Below, piece after piece: positions 50,438-59,662 of a DNA stretch of 64,000 nt. The notes beneath the pieces were generated by a model that made no database searches, was not told where the DNA came from, and was given only the letters and a program-made list of their open reading frames with translations. The stretch lies in assembly GCF_004522235.1 (NCBI RefSeq), contig NZ_SDLT01000022.1, forward strand, positions 62,001-126,000, in the 5' to 3' direction. This DNA is from Amycolatopsis nivea. Lineage in GTDB: Bacteria; Actinomycetota; Actinomycetes; Mycobacteriales; Pseudonocardiaceae. How positions within the stretch are numbered: the first letter of the stretch is position 1; each line of letters begins with the position of its first letter. The position numbers and the translations under genes are program-made.

Positions 50438-52096
50438 GTGGCGAGGAAATGGGTTTCCGCGGCGGCGATCGCGGCATTGGCGGTGCTATCCAGCGCGAGT
50501 CCGGCGGCGGCCTTCTCCGGAACCGGGCGGCATTCCGAGAATGCGCAAGCGTCCCCCGAAGCGACTGCGGAAATCGCACTTAAACTGTTGCGCGACGGCG
50601 GCTTCCAGGTCACCGAGAAGGTGACTGTCCCCGGCGGACAGCGGCTGGTGTCCACCTTGCCGTTGCGGCTGCCCGCCGACGACGGGCAGGACCTCCGCTA
50701 CACGGTGCGGGACGCGAAGGCCACCGGCGGCGGCGCCGTCGCGCAGGCCGACGACCAGTTGACGCTCACCTTCGGCGCGGGCGAATCCACCGTCGTCTAC
50801 ACCCTCGCCGGCGCCCTCGCCGACCAGGGCGGCGGCCAGCAGGTGCGCGCGCTCGTCGCGGGCGGCTTCGACCAGCCGGTGAAGGAAATCAAGGCGTCCT
50901 TCCTCGCCCCGGCCCGGCAGATGGCGCCGGTGACCTGTTCGATCGGCGCGAACCAGCCGTGCACGCTGTCCGAGGTCGACCACACCGGCGTGCTGCGGCT
51001 GCAGCAGAACGATTTGCCGCCGGGCGCGCGGATGGAACTGTCAGTCGGACTGCCGCCGGGCACCGCACCGGCGAATGCCGATTTCGTGCCGGCCAGCGCA
51101 TTGGCAGCGGCATTCTCGCTCACCTTACCGTCCGTCATCGGCTTCGCCGCGGTTGCCGTTTTGCTGATTGCCGCCGCGCTATTCGTATGGCGGCGCCGAA
51201 AGCAAGACGAACTCGCGACCAGCACCGGCGATACCACAATCGAAGTTCTGTTGCGGGAAAACGGCCGAACTTGGTTCGCTTCTCCGGACGGGGTGCTTCC
51301 CGGGCAGATCGGCACCGTGATGGACGAGTCGGTGGACCCGGTGGACATCGCGGCCACCGTCGTCGATCTGGCGGTGCGGAATTACCTGTGGCTGGCCGAG
51401 CTTCCCGGTCCGGACTGGCAGATCTCCCGGCGGAACCCGCCGGACGAGCACCTGCGCGATTTCGAGCGGGTGGTCTACGAAACGCTGCTGCCGGAAGGAA
51501 CCGACACCGTCCTGCTGTCCCGGCTGAACGAACTCGACTCGGCGCCGATCCAGGACTCCATGTACCGGGACGTCGTTGCCAGCCAATGGTTCTCACGTCG
51601 TCCGGACACCTCGCGCGGGGTGCTGGCGCTGCCCGGCATCCTGCTGTTCGTGCTCGGCTTGGTCGCGACGGCGGTGCTTTCGTTCACCGTCGGGCACGCG
51701 CTGCTGGGCGTCGCGGTCGCGCTCGCCGGCCTGGGGCTCGCCGCGGCTCGCGCGCTGCTGCCGTCCCGCACCGCCCGCGGCCGCGCGGTCGCCGGCCAGA
51801 TCCGCGGGCTGTTGCGCTACCTGCACCGGGTGCGCGCGGAAGACATCGAACGCCCGGCGGACCGCGAGATGGTGTTCTCCCGTTCTCTGCCGTACGCGGT
51901 GGTGCTCGGCGACACCGAACGCTGGCTCGGCGCGTTCGCCGACTTGGACCCGGACGCCGACGGCCAAGCCGGCCTCTCCTGGTACGGCGGCGTCGAACAG
52001 GATGACGACCTGCGTCGCTTCGGCCCTCGGCTGCTGGCCTTCCTGGCCGCGCTCAACCACGCGCTGACGAAGGAACCGTCGAAAACCGGGTCGTAG
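50438..52096 (+). CDS. DUF2207-like membrane protein
   Basis: 552 residues. Signal peptide to about residue 25, then an extracellular beta-rich domain (about 40-220), a transmembrane helix (about 225-248, followed by WRRRKQDE), a cytoplasmic part (TIEVLLRENGRTWFASPDGVLPGQIGTVMDESVDPVDIAATVVDLAVRNYL, typical of DUF2207), two membrane helices (about 395-440) and a soluble C-terminus. Function unknown. GTG 50438 has no ribosome site; TAGGCT lies about 25 bp upstream, so the mRNA could have a very short leader. Confidence 0.8.
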   Translation: MARKWVSAAAIAALAVLSSASPAAAFSGTGRHSENAQASPEATAEIALKLLRDGGFQVTEKVTVPGGQRLVSTLPLRLPADDGQDLRYTVRDAKATGGGAVAQADDQLTLTFGAGESTVVYTLAGALADQGGGQQVRALVAGGFDQPVKEIKASFLAPARQMAPVTCSIGANQPCTLSEVDHTGVLRLQQNDLPPGARMELSVGLPPGTAPANADFVPASALAAAFSLTLPSVIGFAAVAVLLIAAALFVWRRRKQDELATSTGDTTIEVLLRENGRTWFASPDGVLPGQIGTVMDESVDPVDIAATVVDLAVRNYLWLAELPGPDWQISRRNPPDEHLRDFERVVYETLLPEGTDTVLLSRLNELDSAPIQDSMYRDVVASQWFSRRPDTSRGVLALPGILLFVLGLVATAVLSFTVGHALLGVAVALAGLGLAAARALLPSRTARGRAVAGQIRGLLRYLHRVRAEDIERPADREMVFSRSLPYAVVLGDTERWLGAFADLDPDADGQAGLSWYGGVEQDDDLRRFGPRLLAFLAALNHALTKEPSKTGS

Positions 52097-52117
52097 CGGA
52101 GTGCCGGACGGCAAGCG

Positions 52118-52573
52118 CTAGGCGGCTTGCAGCTCGTCGACCCGGGTGGTCCAGGAGCCGTGCGGTTCCAGCACGACGGTCCGGGTGTCGTCGTCGTGCC
52201 GGGTCAGGCGGACGACCAGGTGGTCCTCCGACAGCCGCTCCGCGCTGCCCTCGCCCCATTCGACGACCACGGCGGACGATTCCAGGTCGGTGTCCAGATC
52301 GAGGTCGTCCAATTGGGACAGATCGCCGCCGAGCCGGTACGCGTCCACGTGGATCAGCGGCACCCCGGCCGCCCCGGCGGCGTGCACCCGCGCCAGCACG
52401 AAGGTCGGCGAGCTGACCCGTCCACCGACCCCGAGACCGTCCGCGATCCCTCGGGTCAGCGTCGTTTTCCCGGCCCCGAGCGGACCGTCCAGCAGCACCA
52501 CGTCGCCCGCGCGCAGGGCCGCGCCCAGCGTCCGCCCGAAGGCCATCGTGTCCTCGGGGGTTTCCAGAATCAC
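52118..52573 (-). CDS. tsaE: tRNA threonylcarbamoyladenosine ATPase TsaE
   Basis: 151 residues. Walker A is LLDGPLGAGKTTLTRG; then SSPTFVLARVHA, the Walker B/HVDAYRL block and VVVEWGEGS. It helps the TsaB-TsaD complex to make t6A. GTG 52573 overlaps the hydrolase stop (GTGA); GTGs at 52582 and 52585 are possible too. The order alr-hydrolase-tsaE is conserved, but tsaB-rimI-tsaD, which should follow, is 13 kb away. Confidence 0.94.
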   Translation of the reverse strand: MILETPEDTMAFGRTLGAALRAGDVVLLDGPLGAGKTTLTRGIADGLGVGGRVSSPTFVLARVHAAGAAGVPLIHVDAYRLGGDLSQLDDLDLDTDLESSAVVVEWGEGSAERLSEDHLVVRLTRHDDDTRTVVLEPHGSWTTRVDELQAA

Positions 52574-53658
52574 TTTGTCCACCACCAGTTTCGCCGGTTC
52601 GGCGCGGCGCTGCCACCACAGCGCTGCAGCAGGTCGATGAGATGGCTGTTCACGAGCTCGGGCTGTTCGAGCTGCACCATGTGCCCGGCTCCGCGCACGC
52701 GCACCAGCTCGGCGTCCGGCAGCTCGGCGGCGATGCGCTCGGCGTGCGCGAACGGCGTGAAGCGGTCCGAATCGCCGCCGATGACCAGCACTTGCGCGTG
52801 GTTCAGCCCGGCCAGCACCGCGTAGCGGTTGTGGCTGCCGAGGGTGTCCACGAAGTTGATCAGACCGCGCACCGGCGTCACCGCGAGCATTTCGAGCATG
52901 AAGTCGACCAGGCGCGGCGAGACGTCGCGGCTGCCGAACGCGAGGCGGCGCACTGCCTGCCGGGTCAGCTGACCGCCCGCCGCGCGAACGAACTCCACCA
53001 ACCCGGGTTGCCATCCAGCCAGCTCGCCGACGCCGCGCGTAAGCGGGTTGTACTTGGACAGCAACGGCCTCGGCAACCCGCGCGCGCCGACTTCGCCCGC
53101 CGCGGTCGCGATGAAGGCGACGCCGCATACGCGGTCCTCGAAGAGGTCTGGCCGTTGCGCCGCCAGCTCCATGATCACCATGCCGCCCATGGAATGTCCC
53201 ATGAGGACGATCGGCCCTTCGGGCACCATCGCGCGCAGCACGCTGTCGAGGTCGTGCGCGAGCTGTTCGATCGTCGAGGTCTCCGTGGACGCTTCACCGG
53301 ACAGACCGTGACCGCGATGGTCGAAGTAGACCTGCCGTACGCGCGGCAGCCGCAGCGAGGCGACGTCGCGGCGTTGGAAGTGCCACGAGCGCCGCGAAAG
53401 CGCGAAGCCGTGTACGCCGACGAGAGTCAGCTCCGGCTGCTCGCCGTCCTCAGGATCGATCTCCTCGACCGACAGCGGCGTACCGTCTTCAGCCGCGACA
53501 GTGGACGTCCGGTCCGGCTTCAACTCGCCTAGCGGCTCGTCGGCGAACGGGTCCTCGGTCGGTTTGCGTTGCTGCGACGCGACAACTGCCGCTGCCGCAC
53601 CCGTCACTACCGCTCCGACTCCGCCGACGATCGCCCACAGTCGCGCCGAAGGAGTCAC
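52570..53658 (-). CDS. membrane-associated alpha/beta hydrolase
   Basis: 362 residues from a GTG overlapping the alr stop by 4 bp. An N-terminal hydrophobic segment (about 7-27) is an anchor or signal. The hydrolase core has LVGVHGF, FDHRGHGLS, the nucleophile elbow MGHSMGGM, GGDSDRFTP (acid) and GAGHMVQLEQP (His), a complete triad. The family member in mycobacteria lies at the same place between alr and tsaE. The substrate is unknown. Confidence 0.9.
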   Translation of the reverse strand: MTPSARLWAIVGGVGAVVTGAAAAVVASQQRKPTEDPFADEPLGELKPDRTSTVAAEDGTPLSVEEIDPEDGEQPELTLVGVHGFALSRRSWHFQRRDVASLRLPRVRQVYFDHRGHGLSGEASTETSTIEQLAHDLDSVLRAMVPEGPIVLMGHSMGGMVIMELAAQRPDLFEDRVCGVAFIATAAGEVGARGLPRPLLSKYNPLTRGVGELAGWQPGLVEFVRAAGGQLTRQAVRRLAFGSRDVSPRLVDFMLEMLAVTPVRGLINFVDTLGSHNRYAVLAGLNHAQVLVIGGDSDRFTPFAHAERIAAELPDAELVRVRGAGHMVQLEQPELVNSHLIDLLQRCGGSAAPNRRNWWWTK

Positions 53659-54776
53659 GCCCGCTCCCCCACGTACCGGCGGTGTACGCGTGGCCGGTAC
53701 ATCGAGGTGACGATTTCGTAGTCGATGGTGCCGATCTTGTCCGCCCATTCGCGCGCGGTCGGCTCTCCCGAACGGCCCGGTCCGAACAGCACGACCTCGT
53801 CGCCCACAGCGGGCACGTCCTCGTTGCCGACGTTGACCACGAGCTGGTCCATGCAGACCCGCCCGACGACCGGCCGTCGCTTCCCGCCGAGCCAGACGTC
53901 CATCCGGCCGGACAGCGTGCGCGGCACCCCGTCGGCGTATCCGGCGGGCACGAGCGCGAGCGTGGTGTCCTCGTGCGCGGTCCAGGTGTGTCCGTAGGAG
54001 ACGGATTCGCCTGCCGCCAGCGGCTTGGTGAGCACCACGGTCGACCGGAAGGTCATCACCGGACGCAGGTCGTCGTCGGTGGGCACCGGGTTGAGGCCGT
54101 ACATCGCGATGCCCGGGCGGACCATTTCGAAGTGCAGGTCCGGCCTCGTGAGCGTGGCGGCGGAGTTCGCCAGGTGCCGGATCGGGTCAAGACCGGCGGC
54201 GCGGGCCGCGTCGTAAGCCTCGGCGAACAGCTTCGCCTGGGCGTCGATCGACGCGTGCCCCAGCTCGTCAGCGCAGGCCAGATGCGACCAGATGGCCACG
54301 ACCTCGACGCCGCGCGCCTTGGCCGCGGCTTCGACCAGCTCAGGCCAGGCAGCGGGCGGGCAGCCGTTGCGGCTCAGCCCGGTGTCGATCTTGAGGTGCA
54401 CGCGGGCGCGCTTCCCGGCCCGCTCCGCGGCGGCGTCGACCCTGGCCAGCTCGCCGAGGGAGCTGACGCCGAGGTCGATGTCCGCCTCGATGCCGGGCGT
54501 GAAATCCAGCTCCGGCACGTCCAGCCAGCTGAACAGCCGCACGGACAGACCCGCGGCGCGCAGGTCGAGGGCTTCGCGCAGCGAGCAGGTGCCGAGCCAG
54601 CTCGCCCCGGCCTCGACCGCGGCGCGGCCGACGGGGACCGCGCCGTGGCCGTACCCGTCGGCCTTGACCACGCACATCACGGCCGCGCCGGGGGCCCGGG
54701 CGGCCAGCAAGGAAACGTTGTGGCGCACTGCGCCGAGATCGACCACGGTCTCGGCGTGCGGAGAACTGGCAGTCAT
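53655..54776 (-). CDS. alr: alanine racemase
   Basis: 373 residues. It makes D-alanine for peptidoglycan. The PLP lysine is in MCVVKADGYGHGAVP (about residue 39), and the second catalytic residue, tyrosine, is in GESVSYGHTWTA; GRVCMDQLVVNVG is the conserved C-terminal block. The ATG lies 30 bp before the end of the ABC ATPase gene upstream. Starts alr-hydrolase-tsaE. Confidence 0.96.
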   Translation of the reverse strand: MTASSPHAETVVDLGAVRHNVSLLAARAPGAAVMCVVKADGYGHGAVPVGRAAVEAGASWLGTCSLREALDLRAAGLSVRLFSWLDVPELDFTPGIEADIDLGVSSLGELARVDAAAERAGKRARVHLKIDTGLSRNGCPPAAWPELVEAAAKARGVEVVAIWSHLACADELGHASIDAQAKLFAEAYDAARAAGLDPIRHLANSAATLTRPDLHFEMVRPGIAMYGLNPVPTDDDLRPVMTFRSTVVLTKPLAAGESVSYGHTWTAHEDTTLALVPAGYADGVPRTLSGRMDVWLGGKRRPVVGRVCMDQLVVNVGNEDVPAVGDEVVLFGPGRSGEPTAREWADKIGTIDYEIVTSMYRPRVHRRYVGERA

Positions 54777-54805
54777 AACGACTGCCAGTTTCCCACGCTA
54801 TCGGC

Positions 54806-55906
<1,101 letters not shown>

Positions 55907-55909
55907 CGG

Positions 55910-57343
55910 TCAGTCCTCTCCCAATTTCGCGGAAACCCCGTGCGCGGCCTCGCGCGCCTCGAGGTGGCGTTGCTGGATCTCGATGCCCGCGGCGCGCAGC
56001 GCCCCGGTCGGCTCGCCCAGTTCGAGCCGGTTTTCAGTTCCGTGCCAGGTCGGCGGCTCAGCGGTGCCCGCGAGCGCCCAGGCGGCCTGCCGCGCGGCGC
56101 CGAGCGCGACGTACTCGCCGACCTCGGGGATCACGACGGGCAGCCCGAGCACGATCGGCGCGATCGCCCGCACCGCGGCGGACTGCGCGCCGCCGCCGAT
56201 GAGCAGCACGCGCTTCACGGCCATGCCCTGCGCGCGCACCGCGTCGAGCCCGGCGGCCAACCCGCAGACCATGCCCTCGACGGTCGCCCGCGCGACGTTC
56301 TCCGGCGTCATGTTCGCCCTGGTCAGACCGTGCAGCGAACCGGTCGCGCCGGGCAGGTTCGGGGTGCGCTCGCCGTCGAGGTACGGCAGCAGCGTGAGCC
56401 CGCCCGCACCCGGTTCGGCGGACAGCGCGAGCCGGTCGAATTCGGCCAGGTCGACGCCGAGCATCGCCGCGCCCGCGGTGAGCACGCGCGCGGCGTTGAG
56501 GGCGGCGGTCAGCGGGAGGAACCGGCCGGTGGCGTCGGCGAATCCGGCTACCAGGCCGCTCGCGTCCGCCGCGCCGGTCTCGGTGACGCCGAAAACCGTG
56601 CCGCTGGTGCCGATCGAGATCACCGCGTCGCCCGGGGCCAGTTCGAGCGCGAGGGCGGCGGCCATGTTGTCGCCGGTGCCCGCGGAGACGAGCATGCCGT
56701 CGCCGGTGTGCCCGGCGACGTCGGACGGGCCGAGCACCGTCGGCAGATCGGGGGTGCGGCCGCCGAACGCGTGCGCGAGGACGTCGTGCCGGTAAGTGTT
56801 GTCCGTCGGCGAGAAATACCCGGTGCCGGAGGCGTCGCCGCGATCGGTGACCGCGGTTTCCGGGCGGCCGAGCAGCCGCCAGGTCAGCCAGTCGTGCGGC
56901 AGCAGAACGCGCGCGACGCGATCGGCATTCTCCGGTTCGTGCTCGGCGAGCCAGCGGAGCTTGGTGACGGTGAAGCTCGCGACCGGCACCAGCCCGACCG
57001 ACTTCGCCCAGACACCGGGTCCGCCCAGTTCGTCGGTGAGGTCTTTGGCCGCCTGCGCGGAGCGGGTGTCGTTCCACAGCAACGCCGGCCGGACGACCTC
57101 CCCGGCCTCGTCGAGCGTGACCATGCCGTGCTGCTGCCCGCCGACGCCGATCGCCTTGACCCCGTCGAGCACGTCGCGAGTGGCGTCCGCAAACGCTTGC
57201 GCCCACGCTGCGGGGTCGACCTCGGTGCCGTCCGGATGCGGTGCGCGGCCCGTGCGCACGACCTCGCCGGTGCGTGCGTCGCAGACCACGACCTTGGTCG
57301 ACTGGGTCGACGAATCGACCCCGGCCACCAGCTCAGCTGTCAT
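55910..57343 (-). CDS. xylB: xylulokinase (FGGY family)
   Basis: 477 residues. It phosphorylates D-xylulose or a similar sugar. FGGY kinase: VAGVDSSTQSTKVVV, GVGGQQHGMVTLD, LLWNDTRS, DASGTGYFS, the ATP site ISIGTSGTVFGVTE and VLLIGGGAQSAAV. The ATG lies inside the end of deoR (11-bp overlap), with GAGGAGGGG upstream, so translation is coupled. Confidence 0.92.
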   Translation of the reverse strand: MTAELVAGVDSSTQSTKVVVCDARTGEVVRTGRAPHPDGTEVDPAAWAQAFADATRDVLDGVKAIGVGGQQHGMVTLDEAGEVVRPALLWNDTRSAQAAKDLTDELGGPGVWAKSVGLVPVASFTVTKLRWLAEHEPENADRVARVLLPHDWLTWRLLGRPETAVTDRGDASGTGYFSPTDNTYRHDVLAHAFGGRTPDLPTVLGPSDVAGHTGDGMLVSAGTGDNMAAALALELAPGDAVISIGTSGTVFGVTETGAADASGLVAGFADATGRFLPLTAALNAARVLTAGAAMLGVDLAEFDRLALSAEPGAGGLTLLPYLDGERTPNLPGATGSLHGLTRANMTPENVARATVEGMVCGLAAGLDAVRAQGMAVKRVLLIGGGAQSAAVRAIAPIVLGLPVVIPEVGEYVALGAARQAAWALAGTAEPPTWHGTENRLELGEPTGALRAAGIEIQQRHLEAREAAHGVSAKLGED

Positions 57344-58157
57344 AGGGCTGCCCCTCCTCGACGTACTCCGCGGCCTCGACCGCCGTGCCTTCGTTCAGCG
57401 CCGCCTCGATCTCCTCGGTGGGAGTGGCTTCGCTGGTGATCAGGAGGTCGTAATCGCCGACAGTGCCGTGCGCGTACGTCGCGGTGCGACCGAACTTCGA
57501 GTGGTCGAGCACCAGCACATTGCGGTTCGCGGCGCGCAGCACGGCCTTCTTCAGCTCGGCGTAGTCGCGGACCGGGTGGAACAGCCTGCCCACCGCGACC
57601 GCGCTCACCGAGACGAACGCGATGTCCACGCGAATGCGCTCGAGCAGCGCGAGGACGTCGGGACCGGAGCAGGAGTCGTACTCGGGGTGGTAATGCCCGC
57701 CGGCGAGGACCACGTCGACATCGGTGCCCAGCAGCCGCGCGGCCTGCAGCGAGTTGGTGATGACGGTGAGGCGCTCGATCCGGGCCAGCCGCTCGACCAG
57801 TGGGAACAGCGTGGTGGAGTCGTCGACGAACACCGCCTGGCCGGGCTCGACCTGCTGAATCGCGAGATCCGCGAGGGCTTCCTTCTCGGCCGAGTGCAGC
57901 GTGAACCGGCTGGCGGTCTCCATGGTGAGCGCGGGATACGCCTCGACCTTGCCGCGCAGCTTCCGGAGCAACCGCTTGTCGGCGAGCTCGTCCAGGTCGC
58001 GGTGCATCGTCATGAGGCTCACGCCGAACCGCGCGGTGAGGTCGTCGATGCGGACTTCGCCCTGGTCAATGACGTAGTCGAGGATCTCCTGCCGCCGCTG
58101 CTCCACCGCGGCGTCGGACGGGCGCGTCTTCGGCCGTCCTGGCGTGTCTCGACTCAC
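57333..58157 (-). CDS. DeoR-family sugar operon regulator
   Basis: 274 residues. The winged helix is at about 25-75 (RRQEILDYVIDQGEVRIDDLTARFGVSLMTMHRDLDELADKRLL). The C-terminal sugar-phosphate-sensing domain has VFVDDSTTLFPLVERL, TVITNSLQAARLLG, FVSVSAVAVGRLFHP and LVLDHSKFGRTA. First gene of deoR-xylB-ABC ATPase; probably autoregulated by the palindrome 30 bp upstream. Confidence 0.92.
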   Translation of the reverse strand: MSRDTPGRPKTRPSDAAVEQRRQEILDYVIDQGEVRIDDLTARFGVSLMTMHRDLDELADKRLLRKLRGKVEAYPALTMETASRFTLHSAEKEALADLAIQQVEPGQAVFVDDSTTLFPLVERLARIERLTVITNSLQAARLLGTDVDVVLAGGHYHPEYDSCSGPDVLALLERIRVDIAFVSVSAVAVGRLFHPVRDYAELKKAVLRAANRNVLVLDHSKFGRTATYAHGTVGDYDLLITSEATPTEEIEAALNEGTAVEAAEYVEEGQPYDS

Positions 58158-58185
58158 ATCTTGTTCTTACCAGATATCACGAGCC

Positions 58186-58202
58186 GAGTTAACACGTAAC
58201 TC
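58186..58202. promoter_or_regulatory. probable DeoR operator
   Basis: GAGTTA-ACACG-TAACTC, a perfect inverted repeat with 6-bp arms, followed by a further half-like ATAACT (58204-58209). It lies in the AT-rich 50-bp gap between nnrD and deoR. Confidence 0.5.
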
Positions 58203-58207
58203 GATAA

Positions 58208-59650
58208 CTATGCGGTCGCGCGAACCAATCGGAGCGCGGCGGGGATGGCGTCGACCAGACCGGACGCCGACGTCGGCACGTCCTCCGCGGCGAGCGCGCC
58301 CGCCAGCGAATGCACCTGAGCAGCAGCCGCGGCGGCCAGCCACGGATCGAGCCCGGCGGCCAGCAGCGACCCGACCAGGCCGGTCAGCACGTCGCCGGAA
58401 CCAGCGGTGGCCAGCCACGACCCGCGTGGGGTGTTCACCGCGACGCGGCCGTTCGGAGCGGCGACGACCGTGCAGTGGCCTTTCAACAGCACAACCGCGT
58501 CGTACTTCTTCGCCGCTTCCCGCGCCGCGGCGACCCGATCCGCGCCTGGGCGGCGGCCCATCAGGCGTTCGTACTCGCCGGCGTGCGGGGTGAGCACGAG
58601 CGGAGTGTCCGGATCGCGGGCGTCGAGGACTTCGGGGGTGTTCGCGATGATCGTGGTGGCATCGGCGTCCGCGCACACTGGGACGCCCTGGCCGAGGATG
58701 TGCCGCAGGATCTCGCGGCCCTCGCCGCCGGTGCCGATGCCCGGGCCGACCACCCACGCCTGCACCCGGCCCGCGTCGGTGACCGAGCCGGTCGCGACGA
58801 TCTCCGGCCAGCGCGAGCGCACGACGTCCGCGGCGTGTCCGGCGTAGCGGACCATGCCCGCCGTCGCACGCACCGCGGAACCGGACGCGAGCACCGCCGC
58901 GCCGGGGTAGGTCGCCGATCCGGCCGCGATCCCGACTACGCCCTGGGTGTATTTGTCGTCCTCCGGACCGGGGATCGGCCACGCCTCGGCGACGTCGGCC
59001 AGGTCAAGGCGCCGCAGATCCGGCTCGTCCAGCCAGGGCCGCAGGCCGATGTCCACCAGCACGACCTCGCCGCATTCCTCCGGGGCCAGCACGTGCACGG
59101 GCTTGAGCGCCCCGAAAGTGACCGTGCGCGCGGCGGTGACGTGTGGACCGTCGACCGCGCCGGTGTCCGGGTCGACGCCGCTCGGCAGATCCACCGCCAC
59201 TACCGGCGCTTCGATCCGCGCGACCAGCTCGGCCGCTTCCGGACGCAACGGGCCGCGAGCCGAAATGCCGACGATGCCGTCCACGACGACATCCGCCCGT
59301 TCGATCCACTGTGGACTGTCCGCTATGGACACCACCCGCCCGCCGGATCGCCGCAGTGCGGCCAATCCCACCGGATGAGCCTTCTCCGGATTCAGCAATA
59401 CCGCGGCCACCGCGACCCCGCGCCGACGCAGGAAAGCACCAGCCCATAAGGCATCGCCGCCGTTGTTGCCCGAGCCGACCAGCAGCACCACCCGCCGACC
59501 GGAGACACCGCCGGTGTCCTCGGCCAGCAACCCGGCCACCTCGGCAGCGAGGCCGAAGGAGGCGCGACGCATCAGCTCGCCGTCCGGAGTGCGCGCGAGC
59601 AGCAGGTCCTCCGCCGCGCGAATCCGTTCTGTAGTCCAGATTCCCTGCAC
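58208..59650 (-). CDS. nnrD: bifunctional NAD(P)HX epimerase/dehydratase
   Basis: 480 residues. It repairs hydrated NADH and NADPH. The N-terminal epimerase domain (about 1-215) has VVLLVGSGNNGGDALWAG and VVDGIVGISARGPLRP. The C-terminal ADP-dependent dehydratase (about 225-475) has VLTPHAGEYERLMG and the ATP/ADP site TAGSGDVLTGLVGSLLAAG. The orthologue in M. tuberculosis (Rv3433c) has the same position near glmS. 12 bp separate it from glmS. Confidence 0.94.
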   Translation of the reverse strand: MQGIWTTERIRAAEDLLLARTPDGELMRRASFGLAAEVAGLLAEDTGGVSGRRVVLLVGSGNNGGDALWAGAFLRRRGVAVAAVLLNPEKAHPVGLAALRRSGGRVVSIADSPQWIERADVVVDGIVGISARGPLRPEAAELVARIEAPVVAVDLPSGVDPDTGAVDGPHVTAARTVTFGALKPVHVLAPEECGEVVLVDIGLRPWLDEPDLRRLDLADVAEAWPIPGPEDDKYTQGVVGIAAGSATYPGAAVLASGSAVRATAGMVRYAGHAADVVRSRWPEIVATGSVTDAGRVQAWVVGPGIGTGGEGREILRHILGQGVPVCADADATTIIANTPEVLDARDPDTPLVLTPHAGEYERLMGRRPGADRVAAAREAAKKYDAVVLLKGHCTVVAAPNGRVAVNTPRGSWLATAGSGDVLTGLVGSLLAAGLDPWLAAAAAAQVHSLAGALAAEDVPTSASGLVDAIPAALRLVRATA

Positions 59651-59662
59651 GGCGGCGGCTCC

